DNA of 64,000 nucleotides, from contig NC_007503.1 in NCBI RefSeq assembly GCF_000012865.1, positions 1,900,001-1,964,000 on the forward strand, written 5' to 3'. The number at the start of each line of letters is the position of its first letter. Position 1 is the stretch's first letter. The notes below the pieces were generated by a model. That model had not been told where the DNA came from, searched no databases, and worked only from the letters and a program-made list of their open reading frames with translations. The translations under genes and the position numbers were made by a program. Below, piece after piece: positions 32,316 through 41,750 of the stretch. Source of the stretch: Carboxydothermus hydrogenoformans Z-2901 (lineage in GTDB: Bacteria > Bacillota > Z-2901 > Carboxydothermales > Carboxydothermaceae).

Positions 32316-34763
32316 TTATAAAATTTCAAATTCTTCCCGCCCCAGGGTTACCCGTTTAAACCCGGTTTCCAAAGAGTAATAATCTTCAAGGTATTCTAAT
32401 GGTAGCCGGAAAAACGAACCTGCCTGTTCCAATCCCCGGATGTTGCTTTGATTTTTTTCCAAACCCGGGACGGAAATAATATACTGAGCAAGTTTTGATT
32501 TTAGTTTTAAATAGTTTGTCCGCCGTTTTTGGTCATCACTTTCCTGGATTACACCTTTTTTGTACTCTTCCCAGATCAATTTAGCTTCCTCATCAAGCTC
32601 CACAAAGACATCCACATAAAAAGGGATTTCCGTAATTAGTTTAAAATCACTTATCACCGGACTGCCGTCAGGGGCATCGGCAAAAGAAAGATTTAAAATT
32701 GCTTCCAATGTTTTCTTTCCCTGACTGTCGGATAAAAGCTTTTCTGCGGTAATCTTTAAAAAATACCCACCAATTAAATTCCCAAAAGCCTTTTCCTCGA
32801 TTTCCCGGGCTTCTTCCAGTAACTCCCGGGTTTGCTTTAAAAGCACCGGACCGTAAATCCGGGTAGCAAAATCTTTTCCCTCATCGGTAATCAGGTTCAT
32901 AAGTATAACTTCTCCCAGCTCTTTCTGGCCACTACGGTTACATCTCCCTGCTACTTGAATAACCGAATCCAAAGGCCCGGCGTCTCGGATAACACAGCTT
33001 GCATCTAAATCCACTCCCGCTTCCACTACCTGGGTGGATACTAAAACAAAAGGTTTATTTTGCTGGTTTAATTGCTTTATTGCTAAAAGTCGTTGACTTC
33101 TTTCTTTGGGAGTAATGTTGGTTGAAAGATAAAATAAGGGAATCCCTAAATCCAGTTCTTTTATTTTCCGGTAAAGCTCAATGGAAGATTTTATGGTATT
33201 TACTACAATAAGATAAGATTTATCTTTGCTATATTTTTCCTTAAAACTTCGGACAAATTCAGCGATGGTCATTTTTTCCGGCAAATAAGAAAGCTTTACC
33301 CGATTTAATGCCCCAAACATTTCGGCAATTTCTTCTTCCGTCCCTGCCAGCTCAATGCATTCTTCCGGCGAAAAAATTAAAGGTTTCGTTGCGGTCATTA
33401 AAATTACTTTACAGTCAAGCAATTTCACCGCCTGCAAAAATATCTCCCGCACCGCCCCCCAGTATTCAAAAGGAATATTTTGTACCTCATCCAGTAAAAT
33501 TATGCTTCCGGAAAGTTTATGAAATTTTTTAAGAAGCCGATTTTTAAAACCAAAAAAAGTATGAAAGAGCTGGACAAAAGTTGTCACAATAATTTCACTT
33601 TCCCAGCTTTCGGTAAATAAAAGAGCTTTTTCCACTTCAATTTCTTCCTTTTCCACCCGAAAAGAAAGATCCGCTAAATGATGGTGCTTTATAAGGTACA
33701 GGCTTTCATTTTCTGGAAAATCCGTAACCTTAGTTTCTAAAATCCTTTTAATTACCTCATAATTCTGGTCAATAATTGAGGTAAAAGGCAGAGCATAGAT
33801 AATCCTTGGCGTATACCCTTTTTCCCGGGCGATAAGCTCTCGAAGCTTAAAAGCAGCCCCTAAACCTGCCAAAGTCTTTCCACTTCCGGTTGGTGCAGTT
33901 AAGGAAAATATCTCCCCTTCAAAATGCTTTTCTACATTACTTATAACTTTCGCAAATAAATTTTGCCTTAATGTATTTACATAGCTTTTTTCCGCCTTTT
34001 GGGAAAGTTCTTTTTGATATTCCGCCATTACAGAAAACGGAAGTTCTTTCCTTGCAAATTCTTTGAGAGCTTGAGCGGCGCTTTTTTTATCCGAGTCTAT
34101 TAATAATGAATATAAGTACAGCGTTGCAAAGTAAAAAAGAAATCTAATTTCTTCCTCCTCCTCGGTCAAATCCTGATATAAGGTATAAAGCCGGCCAAGA
34201 TAATCCTGATAATTTCGGGTAAATTCCCCAAGGGGCAAATATTTAAATCCGTGTTTTTGCCAGAGCTCTTGATTTTCCCGGTCTATTTCAGGGTTCAATA
34301 AAAGGTCCTCTAACTGCATCTTTAAAATTTCCAGTTTATTTTTTAAACTTTCGTTGTAGACAGCATTTTCCCGCAAAGCTCTTTTGGAAGCAAGATTATT
34401 TAAAGGATGATCAAGATCTCCGTGATGCCTTAAAACAGCCAAAAAAATTAATAAGGCAAGGTACTGGTGAGACCCTTCAATGTTTTCATTAAGAAACTGA
34501 GCCGAAGCCCACACCGCCGATAAAAAAGCATGGTGAGACAGAGGCCCCACCGCTTTTTTATTTACCAGATGGTCCTGAAAGTACGAGGTATATTTGCCAA
34601 AATCATGGCCAAGCCCTGCCGCTTTAAGGCTTTTTAAAAAAGCCTCCCGGTCTAAACCCGGAAGGCCTTGAAACTTTTTTACCATGCTGGCAGTTACTTC
34701 CTGCAGATGGTCTTTTAAGAGCTTTTCTGCACCGGTATCAAAGTGGGAATAATAGACCATCAA
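32316..34763 (-). CDS. cas3: Cas3 helicase-nuclease, type I-B
   Basis: 815 aa. The N-terminal HD nuclease has GLGHDFGKYTSYFQDHL (His53-Asp54). The helicase Walker A is SLTAPTGSGKTLAG (about residues 286-299) and the Walker B is ILLDEVQNIP (about 422). Motif VI is in VIQVAGRCNRSGQ. A C-terminal accessory domain follows. It is recruited to the R-loop made by Cascade and degrades target DNA. Its ATG overlaps the cas5 stop by 4 bp. Confidence 0.95.
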   Translation of the reverse strand: MMVYYSHFDTGAEKLLKDHLQEVTASMVKKFQGLPGLDREAFLKSLKAAGLGHDFGKYTSYFQDHLVNKKAVGPLSHHAFLSAVWASAQFLNENIEGSHQYLALLIFLAVLRHHGDLDHPLNNLASKRALRENAVYNESLKNKLEILKMQLEDLLLNPEIDRENQELWQKHGFKYLPLGEFTRNYQDYLGRLYTLYQDLTEEEEEIRFLFYFATLYLYSLLIDSDKKSAAQALKEFARKELPFSVMAEYQKELSQKAEKSYVNTLRQNLFAKVISNVEKHFEGEIFSLTAPTGSGKTLAGLGAAFKLRELIAREKGYTPRIIYALPFTSIIDQNYEVIKRILETKVTDFPENESLYLIKHHHLADLSFRVEKEEIEVEKALLFTESWESEIIVTTFVQLFHTFFGFKNRLLKKFHKLSGSIILLDEVQNIPFEYWGAVREIFLQAVKLLDCKVILMTATKPLIFSPEECIELAGTEEEIAEMFGALNRVKLSYLPEKMTIAEFVRSFKEKYSKDKSYLIVVNTIKSSIELYRKIKELDLGIPLFYLSTNITPKERSQRLLAIKQLNQQNKPFVLVSTQVVEAGVDLDASCVIRDAGPLDSVIQVAGRCNRSGQKELGEVILMNLITDEGKDFATRIYGPVLLKQTRELLEEAREIEEKAFGNLIGGYFLKITAEKLLSDSQGKKTLEAILNLSFADAPDGSPVISDFKLITEIPFYVDVFVELDEEAKLIWEEYKKGVIQESDDQKRRTNYLKLKSKLAQYIISVPGLEKNQSNIRGLEQAGSFFRLPLEYLEDYYSLETGFKRVTLGREEFEIL

Positions 34764-35506
34764 ATCACCCCTGGCTCTAAAAATAAAATCACATCACCCA
34801 AAGAATCAATCTTAATTGCCGGTACGCTAAATTTACCGCCTACCTTTTTCCCGCCGATTTCATAAACCACCGAAGCCGTAGAGGCTATGGACCGGTCGGG
34901 ATTAAAGGAAAAGGGCATTTTTTCCTTTAAATACCTTAAATCTTCACCATGAAGCGTAGAAAATAAAAGCTCTTCGTCCTTTAAAAGCTCAAGATTCACG
35001 ACGGTATCAACAAAATTTGTTTCTAAAGCTGTCCCCGGGAAGACACCCAGAAAATCAATTTTTGCTAAAAATTCGCTTCGCCCTAAATAAACGGGAAACT
35101 TTGGCCCCAGAGCAAGTTGTTTTGCCAATTCCTCCTGAAAACTCGGGTCATCATGGTAAAAGTATACCCGATAAATAAGTTCTCTTCCCCGCACCGGCAG
35201 AATTATTTCAGTGGGTATCATCGTTGGCCCGCCGGAGCCGTTAACTTCTTTAAGCGTTTTGGTCCGGACAAATTTTACCGTTTGCATAATTTTCCGGACC
35301 GGTGTCATTAATCTTAAGGCATAGTGGGCTTTATTTCCAGTTAAAAGGCTATAATAACTATCTTTCGGTAGCCCCAGCACAGCCGCAATAATTCCCGCCA
35401 GCGTAGTTCTTGCGGGAAAAGCATAGCTTAAGGAAGAAGAGTTGGTATAAAACTTGCGGAAGTGGGCTGCAGGACCGCGAATTTCAAAAACTATTACTTT
35501 CCGCAT
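34760..35506 (-). CDS. cas5: Cas5, type I-B Cascade subunit
   Basis: 248 aa. The family N-terminus IVFEIRGPAAHFRKFYTNSS followed by SYAFPARTTLAGIIAAVLGL is clear. It binds the crRNA 5' handle in Cascade. This makes it the subunit most affected by the altered handles of the newest array 1 spacers. It overlaps cas3 and follows cas7 by 16 bp. Confidence 0.93.
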   Translation of the reverse strand: MRKVIVFEIRGPAAHFRKFYTNSSSLSYAFPARTTLAGIIAAVLGLPKDSYYSLLTGNKAHYALRLMTPVRKIMQTVKFVRTKTLKEVNGSGGPTMIPTEIILPVRGRELIYRVYFYHDDPSFQEELAKQLALGPKFPVYLGRSEFLAKIDFLGVFPGTALETNFVDTVVNLELLKDEELLFSTLHGEDLRYLKEKMPFSFNPDRSIASTASVVYEIGGKKVGGKFSVPAIKIDSLGDVILFLEPGVI

Positions 35507-35522
35507 TGCCTTCAGCCCTTTC

Positions 35523-36464
35523 TTAATAATTTAGAATACTTACCTTAGAATCCCCCAGCTTTTCCGCAAGTAATCGGGCAAAATTCTTTGCTTCCCCGTG
35601 ATAGGTGGTTTTTAGATTATGGTCAAAATACAGTAGAATCTTAGTAATCTTCGGATTATTTTCGGCCAACAAATCAACAAGTTTCCCCGCTTCCAGGGAA
35701 TAATCGGTTATATCCCTCAAACCTTCTTTCGGATTAACTTCAAGAAAGCTTCTAAAATCCCCCAGATAGGTAGTATCGTCTACATACTCCACTCGAAGAT
35801 ACAGCCTTGGATACTGGCCGATTTTACTCCGGGTGGCTAAAAGGGGAATGGCTTTAACAAGTGCCTCATCTAATAAAGATAAGGTTTCCATATCTAATTG
35901 CGTAAACTTTGCCCGGTGCGCCGCGACAATTCCGTGAAAAGCAATTAAAGAGTAATAAAGGCGGTAGTCTTTGCCCATAGTCCCCTGTTCATTACCGCTT
36001 GTACTGCTAAAGCGAGAAGTTATAGTGTTTGATTCCACTAACTCTACTTTGTTTAAAGAATAACCCCAGTTAAACTGAACCGGTCCGGTAAAGGTTAATG
36101 AACTTCCGCCGTCTTCGCTTTTAATGGGCATGGTTGCACCAAAAAGGCGAACATCGACAAGTTTTTCTAATAACACAGGCACATCGTCTTTACTTATGTT
36201 TTTACTTGTTTTACCAAGCAATTTTTCCAGTCTCTCGGTGGCGTTTACCGTTTCTCCTTCAACTTTGGCCACAAATATTTCTTTTCCCTTTTCCTGTAAG
36301 TAATCCCGAACATATCGCTTTAGACGGACATCGGAGACGAGATTGGTTTTAGTTTCATAATCCATCCGCGGCCGATTTTCATCATCGGGATCGCCATTGG
36401 GATTGGTAAGCTTGGCATCGTAAATAAATAAAATTTCACTATTGTTCTTTATTAATTCACCCAT
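35523..36464 (-). CDS. cas7: Cas7, type I-B Cascade backbone
   Basis: 313 aa. FIYDAKLTNPNGDPDDENRP is the signature of the Csh2/Cst2 group. VRLFGATMPIKSEDGGSSLT and the later KIGQYPRLYLRVEY fit the RRM-like fold. Six or so copies coat the crRNA spacer. Its ATG follows the cas8b stop without a gap. Confidence 0.94.
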   Translation of the reverse strand: MGELIKNNSEILFIYDAKLTNPNGDPDDENRPRMDYETKTNLVSDVRLKRYVRDYLQEKGKEIFVAKVEGETVNATERLEKLLGKTSKNISKDDVPVLLEKLVDVRLFGATMPIKSEDGGSSLTFTGPVQFNWGYSLNKVELVESNTITSRFSSTSGNEQGTMGKDYRLYYSLIAFHGIVAAHRAKFTQLDMETLSLLDEALVKAIPLLATRSKIGQYPRLYLRVEYVDDTTYLGDFRSFLEVNPKEGLRDITDYSLEAGKLVDLLAENNPKITKILLYFDHNLKTTYHGEAKNFARLLAEKLGDSKVSILNY

Positions 36465-38405
36465 TTACATCCCCTCCACTTCAGCTTTTTCAACTTTGGC
36501 CCGGGATAAGATTTTCCCGGTAAGATAGCTGTAGCCGGATAAAAGATAAAACACATTTTCCTGTTCCGATAAACTCCACCGGGGAATTTCCCGGTCTAAA
36601 AGCTTTTTCATACTGTTGTAGATTTTCTCGGTACCGGGATTTAATTTTTTGTACTGGAATAATTTCTGGTGTACTTCATTGGCAAAAGAAATAATCCGGC
36701 GTAAGCTCATCCCCTGATAAGTTAGTTTATTTAAAATGGCTTTATTGAGATTACTCTGATGCTGGGCAGAAGCTATTTCCCCTACCAGCACCCCCAGAAG
36801 AAACAGAGCAGCCTGCTGTGGTGTATAGCCCATATCCCGGATGTACTCTAAGTCTTCAGCTTTTAAGTCCAACTCTAATTCCACCGCCTCCACCTCCTTT
36901 GGCAGAATTTCAAGTTCCTGTAAAAATAAATTTAAAAGGTTGGCCCGAAGGCAAGCTTTGGCCAGTTCAATTTCCTTATACTTTTCACTTCCCGGATTGA
37001 CATTAAAACCTTCCTTTGTAAAGGCAAAAATTTTAAAAAGTTCAATATGCTGACGGATGATAAAGCTTTTTTCCACCGGGTGTCCGGTAAAAATGGACTC
37101 AAGTAAGTCTAAAAATTTCCGGTATTCAACACTGTTTTTGCCTTTTTGCTGAGGAATCTGGTAGTAAATGCGGTTTAGGTTTAAAGAAAGTTCCGGCAGA
37201 AGCTGGTTAAAGTGTTTCTTGTAAACTTCATTTACTTTCTGAAAAAGCTGCAGGATTTTAAGAATACGACTGGGGGGTATGTCTTTAATAAGTTTTAGCA
37301 CTTTAAATTCCGCTTTATTTTTTTGGTAAAACAAGAAATTAAAAATTAGCTGATTATAGATTTTCCGGTTTTCAAAATAATCGCTAACCATTTCTTCGTA
37401 CCCGGCAATCTCACTATAACCTTTAAGGTTGTTAAAACTATTATTGGTAAATTCCATCCATTTTTGAAACTGCTGCTTTTTTAAATTTACCGGAAAAAGG
37501 AAACCCGGAATGATGAACAGGTTTAAATTCCCAAGGCGGTTATTGAACTTATTTTGAATAAAGCTTTCAGCAATCAATAGTTTTTTATAACATTCGGGAC
37601 ACAGTGAGTAGTTTTTATAGAAGTTCTTCTTATCGTGATTGCTGGCATAACCTATTTTATCGGTGATATAGTACTTAAATTTTAACTTAGTAGTATCGGA
37701 GGTTATTGGACCAAAATTTCCACAAGCGTGGCATACCCCCTCTTCCCCGGCAAAAATATCAAAAACTTTTGCTGCTTCTACTTTTTCCTGGTACTCCCTG
37801 TAATCTACCCCTTTTTGCCCATCAAAATAAATGGTATATAGTGCTACTTCTTTTTCACTTAGGCCAGTCTGATCTTTAATCCATTTACTAAATTCTTTAG
37901 CTACCGCCTGGGCTAAATTTTTACCTTTAGGATTTTCTTTGATTAAGTCAAGTAATTTGCTGCCTTTGTATCCTGGCAGCATCTCCAGGTTCAAAATGTA
38001 GCGATAGCGGTTCTCGGCCCCCTCCTTTACGCCGGTATCAAAAAAGTAAAGGTCTAAAACTTTTTGCACATTCTGGGCTAACTTCGACCCCTCGGGTAAA
38101 ACCTCCAGTAAATTGGGAAGCGTTTGGGATACTAAAAATGATAGATTGTTTGTCGATAGATACCACTGGGGACTACTGCTGCCGTCGGCATTTCCTACCC
38201 AGAGATATTCTCTTTCCGTAACTCCGGGAGTAATTTCCTTGGGAGTGATTTTCAAAGAGTTATTAGCAGTGGCAAAATCAATTATTACTACGTGCTGTTT
38301 TTTGCCACCCTGGTCTTCATCAATTTCTAAGCAAAGGTTTTCCAAAAATCCCCCCGAAGCGTGTTCTGTGGCAAGTCTCCCCACTTCCCGCACTGCTTCT
38401 AACAC
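36465..38405 (-). CDS. cas8b: Cas8b (Csh1-like), type I-B large subunit
   Basis: 646 aa. A four-Cys zinc-binding region is spread over VCHACGNFG (about residues 223-231) and SLCPECYKK (about 267-275). The family-typical C-terminal part has YTPQQAALFLLGVLVGEIAS, which marks the Csh1 group. It recognises the PAM and recruits Cas3. It starts at 38405 with GGAGG upstream and lies 71 bp after the operon cas6. Confidence 0.9.
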   Translation of the reverse strand: MLEAVREVGRLATEHASGGFLENLCLEIDEDQGGKKQHVVIIDFATANNSLKITPKEITPGVTEREYLWVGNADGSSSPQWYLSTNNLSFLVSQTLPNLLEVLPEGSKLAQNVQKVLDLYFFDTGVKEGAENRYRYILNLEMLPGYKGSKLLDLIKENPKGKNLAQAVAKEFSKWIKDQTGLSEKEVALYTIYFDGQKGVDYREYQEKVEAAKVFDIFAGEEGVCHACGNFGPITSDTTKLKFKYYITDKIGYASNHDKKNFYKNYSLCPECYKKLLIAESFIQNKFNNRLGNLNLFIIPGFLFPVNLKKQQFQKWMEFTNNSFNNLKGYSEIAGYEEMVSDYFENRKIYNQLIFNFLFYQKNKAEFKVLKLIKDIPPSRILKILQLFQKVNEVYKKHFNQLLPELSLNLNRIYYQIPQQKGKNSVEYRKFLDLLESIFTGHPVEKSFIIRQHIELFKIFAFTKEGFNVNPGSEKYKEIELAKACLRANLLNLFLQELEILPKEVEAVELELDLKAEDLEYIRDMGYTPQQAALFLLGVLVGEIASAQHQSNLNKAILNKLTYQGMSLRRIISFANEVHQKLFQYKKLNPGTEKIYNSMKKLLDREIPRWSLSEQENVFYLLSGYSYLTGKILSRAKVEKAEVEGM

Positions 38406-38476
38406 CTGATCACCTCCCTGTAAAATTTTTAATTTTAATTATAAAAATAGGTACCAAAAAAATTTTTCCAGTAAAT

Positions 38477-39223
38477 TTACTCCACAAAACCAAAGCCCAT
38501 ACTGTTCTTTTCCCCAAAGCCTGCATAATAGCCCAGGCTTATTAACTCGGGATTTGTTTTAATTTTAAAAGGAGCACAAAGTCCACGGATTTTCTGGTCT
38601 TTATAAGTTATTAAGCGGGTAGGAAGTTTAGTTTGAAAATGCCTTTCATCGAAGGCAAAGTCGAAATAATCTATCCGGGGTTCGCAGCCGTAGTAAACCA
38701 GGTATTTGTTTTTAAGGTTGTTTAAGAGCTTTTCCTTGTATAAGGCTTTATCTTCAACGTAGGACAGATAGGTAGGAGTGGCCTTCTCCTGACTTTTTAT
38801 CGCTAAAACCAATGGTGACTTTAAAGTAAATAACTCTTCATCGGTAAAGTTTCTAAGAGGAATTGCCGCGATTTCTATGATACTTACCGGTAAAGTAATG
38901 ATTTTGAAGTTTCGAAGAGCCCAAAGACCAGATGTTAAATAGTCAATAAACTCCGGCAGGGGAGAAGATACGGTAAAACTTGCCGTACCGGGGAAAACGA
39001 TAATTCCTTCTTTTGTAGTTTTATAATTGGTAAAAGAAAGCGGGGAAAAAGTAAAAAACTTAAATGTTTTCTTGCCCTTGCGAAAACCAATATCATGGAG
39101 AAAAGTAGCAAGTTTTGCCGACTCTACTCCTAAACCCCGGTAGATTAGGGCTGTCAAAGCGTGTTGATAGTTGTAAGGTAGTAAGGCCTTACTTCTAACC
39201 TCGAATTTTATCAGCGCTCGCAA
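38477..39223 (-). CDS. cas6b: Cas6 pre-crRNA endoribonuclease, type I-B locus
   Basis: 248 aa, a paralogue of the type III-A Cas6. It has ALIKFEVRSKALLPYNYQHA at the N-terminus and AGFGEKNSMGFGFVE as the C-terminal glycine-rich loop. TYKDQKIRGLCAPFKI parallels HYRDQKILGYLAPFTV of the other copy. It heads the I-B operon. Because the repeats of the two arrays differ by one base in the loop region (AGAATGG against AGATTGG), the two Cas6 proteins may or may not prefer different arrays. Confidence 0.92.
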   Translation of the reverse strand: MRALIKFEVRSKALLPYNYQHALTALIYRGLGVESAKLATFLHDIGFRKGKKTFKFFTFSPLSFTNYKTTKEGIIVFPGTASFTVSSPLPEFIDYLTSGLWALRNFKIITLPVSIIEIAAIPLRNFTDEELFTLKSPLVLAIKSQEKATPTYLSYVEDKALYKEKLLNNLKNKYLVYYGCEPRIDYFDFAFDERHFQTKLPTRLITYKDQKIRGLCAPFKIKTNPELISLGYYAGFGEKNSMGFGFVE

Positions 39224-39511
39224 TTACCCCAACCCTTTCCCTTTTATTCCATCCCGTAAGATTTAGGCAAATTTTTTACCTTTCTCGCTAAAATCTGGCA
39301 ATATGCTACATTAATTATTTTCTTTGTATTTTTTGGTTTTCCTGCTTTATCGTTTATTATTTTACTAAAGGCCTGCAAAAAAATTTTTCCAAAAGAAAAC
39401 TCCGAGGAAGTCTTTTTTGATATTCCTTCCTCGGAGTAAAAGGTTTAAATTTCTTTTTCAGGCAAAAACATCCCTTTTTAATAGTATAATTTTGGCTGGG
39501 GAGGGATTATC
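39224..39511. other. Promoter region between the I-B operon and a small membrane gene
   Basis: Divergent region of about 290 bp. It holds a strong bidirectional hairpin at 39399-39437. Toward the plus-strand gene there is TATAAT at 39485-39490 and GGGGAGGG before the ATG. The I-B operon promoter must lie between the hairpin and 39224; I cannot fix its boxes. Confidence 0.5.
39399..39437. terminator. Long perfect hairpin upstream of the I-B operon
   Basis: ACTCCGAGGAAG (39399-39410) and CTTCCTCGGAGT (39426-39437) form a 12-bp perfect stem. The loop is T-rich and flanking bases on the minus strand are TTTTCTTTTGG, so it can stop transcription on that strand. It insulates the I-B operon. Confidence 0.65.
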
Positions 39512-39832
39512 ATGAAGGTTTTCGCTTTAATTTCTGATATCATCTATTACATTTCAACAATTTTGTTTATTTTGTTTCTTGCTGGAGTTGTTTTAGCTTT
39601 TTCGAGTATTTTTGGAGCTATATTGGGAGCTATTCTGCAAACTATTGGCGGCAAGTGGGCTTTTTGGCCTGGCTTTGTTCTTGGAGCAATAATTTTTATC
39701 ATTTATTTATACGAAAATATCTTTGGTGATGATAAAACGAAAAAATCACCTTCTTTGTTTGTAGCAAAACGCCGTATAAAATTGGTAAAACATTATTTTA
39801 GAAAAAATGATCAAGTAAACATTATGTCATAA
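39512..39832 (+). CDS. Small two-helix membrane protein
   Basis: 106 aa. Two membrane segments are clear: IIYYISTILFILFLAGVVLA (about 10-29) and WAFWPGFVLGAIIFIIYLYE (about 50-69). A GAILGAILQTIGG turn lies between them, and a basic C-terminal tail (KKSPSLFVAKRRIKLVKHYF) follows. GGGGAGGG lies about 8 bases before the ATG and TATAAT about 20 bp further up. It is the only plus-strand gene between the I-B operon and array 2. Function unknown; a membrane-acting defence role is speculation. Confidence 0.65.
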   Translation: MKVFALISDIIYYISTILFILFLAGVVLAFSSIFGAILGAILQTIGGKWAFWPGFVLGAIIFIIYLYENIFGDDKTKKSPSLFVAKRRIKLVKHYFRKNDQVNIMS

Positions 39833-40038
39833 CCTTTTCCTTGTTTGCCCGATTTTCCTTTTCTTCTTCCAATCTGCTGTCTAAAATGTAAAGCCGATTT
39901 TTTTGGCTTTCATGGTATTGTTTGAATGCATCTTGAAAAGGTTTACTTTCCTCTATGGAGACATTGTTATAAATTTCCTCTATAATGTTCAACAGAACTT
40001 GCTCCGTAATTTTTTGTTCATCACCGAACCATGCCAGC
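39822..40038 (-). pseudogene. C-terminal fragment of an unknown gene
   Basis: An open minus-strand stretch of about 70 codons reads AWFGDEQKITEQVLLNIIEE, then SKPFQDAFKQYHESQKNRLY, and ends ENRANKEKVMT. A TAG stands directly upstream, and there is no start or ribosome site. It is a helical, charged C-terminus of a lost gene. It overlaps the 3' end of the membrane-protein gene by 11 bp on the other strand. Confidence 0.4.
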
Positions 40039-40095
40039 TAGCATAATGCAAAATGCTTTTCGTTAATATATTTAAACTCCTTACTTTTGACAAAT

Positions 40096-40258
40096 TTACT
40101 TCTTTTTTGTATAAACGCGGCAATAAGTCAATATTTCCTGAAGCCTTTCCATCCCTTTATCGTAGGTCAGGCAAAATAAAAAATCCTGTTTTATATGGTA
40201 AAGAGCGGAAAATAACAGTCCCAGCACCATTCCAAGAAGCAATAAATAGAATTTTTAC
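40096..40258 (-). pseudogene. Broken second copy of the stand-alone CARF gene
   Basis: The minus strand reads LLGMVLGLLFSALYHIKQDF, then LFCLTYDKGMERLQEIL. The intact gene at 9850-10272 has PLGMSPGLLYSALYHVKPDF, then LFCLTSEKGKERLLDIM. The copy has a ribosome site (GGAGG), lacks ATG at the expected place (GTA), is one base out of frame after about 6 codons, and ends at a TAA after about 50 codons. The ITGG motif and the rest of the domain are lost. Confidence 0.75.
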
Positions 40259-40359
40259 TATTCCTCCGTTTCCTTTTTAATCTTAGTAAACCTCGATTTC
40301 CCAAAAAAATAAATTCCTAACAAGATTAAATCCATCTTCCAAAACATTTTTATCAACAT
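40258..40359 (-). CDS. Possible 33-aa leader ORF before the CARF remnant
   Basis: MLIKMFWKMDLILLGIYFFG, then KSRFTKIKKETEE. A hydrophobic start is followed by a basic tail, and the stop overlaps the ribosome-site region of the broken CARF copy. There is no good ribosome site of its own. It may be a small gene or a remnant. Confidence 0.25.
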   Translation of the reverse strand: MLIKMFWKMDLILLGIYFFGKSRFTKIKKETEE

Positions 40360-40457
40360 ACAGCTTATACTTTAAAAAATTTTTTCACAAAACTTTCCGT
40401 AACTCAGCAAAAGCTCCGGGAAGTAAAATATTAAAAAGTAAAAAAAGTAATTTTAGA

Positions 40458-41693
40458 TTATGAATTGGCAGCTTTGTTTTTTGATTGAGCAACTTTGTTA
40501 ATATGAGTTTTTAATATTTCTTGAACATCAGATTTATGATTTAAGATCATGTCAGTTAACGTCGAATCAGCTATTGTTTTTATTTCTGCTACCGAAAAAC
40601 CTTCAGTACTATTTGCCAGATATTCTAAAAGTTCTGCATCTATACCTTTTTCAATTTTTTGACCTAAAAACAAATCAAAATATTTTTTCCGTGCCTCTTT
40701 ATCGGGATTCGGAATTAGTATTTTTTGATCAAAACGTCCCGGCCTTAATATTGCCTCATCTAAAATATCTATCCGGTTAGTTGCCGCTATTAATAAAACA
40801 TCATCAACCTTTTCAAACCCATCCATTTGCGTTAAAAGAATGTTTATTAAAATATCAGAAGCAGAATTAAGGGTTTCTGCCCTCCTCTTCTTAGCTATAG
40901 CATCTATCTCATCAAAAAAGATAATCGCCGGACGTAATGCTTTAGCATTGGCAAAAAGCTCAAGTAACGTCTTCTCCGCTGCCCCAACCAGTTGCCCTGA
41001 ACTTATAATAGCACTGGCATTAACTACAAAAAACGGTAACCCGTAAGCCTGAGCTACTGTCCTGGCAAAGTTCGTTTTTCCATTGCCTGGCGGCCCATAC
41101 AAAATAATGTTCTTCGGTACACTTAATCCCATTGCCCGAAATTTTTTGCTTGTTTCAGGATCTAAAACAATCTTTAAGCTCTTCTCAATACTCTCCACTG
41201 CTTCTTCCAGTCCGTATAAGCTCTTTAATATATTCTTATCTCCTTTTAAATAATGATATAGTTCATATTCATTTCCCATCGATACATATTTTACTACCTC
41301 ATCAGTCCGTGACACCAACCGCATCGGCGCTACAAAATTCCATTCTTTATTATTAAAGTTAGTGGGCTTAACTTCTGAAATCCCATTAAATCCTTTTATT
41401 TTTTGACCTCCACTAAGATTAATTATTACAGTAGTTAAAGCGTCATTTAAAATATTATAGATAATACTTAAAACAAATTGCTGTAAACCCCAAATTAAAG
41501 CAAATACAATCATGAAAAAAACAATTTTTACCGCTCCATAACCCAGAAGAGAGCTGTACAAGGAATAATAAGGCAAATCTGAAGGAGAATATATTTGAAA
41601 GATCCTGTATGTATTCCAAAAAGTATAAGCAAACGACAAATTATAAATAAATTTTAAAAGCGTCTGAACAAAAATAAATATCCTCAGTACCAT
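40458..41693 (-). CDS. Membrane-anchored AAA+ ATPase (CDC48/FtsH-like module, no protease)
   Basis: 411 aa. One or two N-terminal membrane segments are present; the clearest is VKIVFFMIVFALIWGLQQFV (about 55-75). A linker follows, then a full classical AAA module: Walker A ILYGPPGNGKTNFA (GPPGNGKT at 200-207), Walker B AIIFFDEIDAIAKK, sensor-1 LLIAATNR and second-region ILRPGRFDQK. It ends soon after the lid helix, so the FtsH zinc protease is absent. It should unfold or remodel proteins at the membrane. It lies 57 bp after a membrane SNase-like gene on the same strand, between the I-B operon and array 2. Confidence 0.8.
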   Translation of the reverse strand: MVLRIFIFVQTLLKFIYNLSFAYTFWNTYRIFQIYSPSDLPYYSLYSSLLGYGAVKIVFFMIVFALIWGLQQFVLSIIYNILNDALTTVIINLSGGQKIKGFNGISEVKPTNFNNKEWNFVAPMRLVSRTDEVVKYVSMGNEYELYHYLKGDKNILKSLYGLEEAVESIEKSLKIVLDPETSKKFRAMGLSVPKNIILYGPPGNGKTNFARTVAQAYGLPFFVVNASAIISSGQLVGAAEKTLLELFANAKALRPAIIFFDEIDAIAKKRRAETLNSASDILINILLTQMDGFEKVDDVLLIAATNRIDILDEAILRPGRFDQKILIPNPDKEARKKYFDLFLGQKIEKGIDAELLEYLANSTEGFSVAEIKTIADSTLTDMILNHKSDVQEILKTHINKVAQSKNKAANS

Positions 41694-41750
41694 CCCTTAC
41701 AACTCCTTGTGATTTGTACCTATCAGGTATTTAAGATTTAGGAAGAAAAT

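Noticed and set aside
40458-41693. FtsH protease
   Set aside because: The AAA module matches, but the protein ends after the lid region; the HExxH zinc protease domain is absent.
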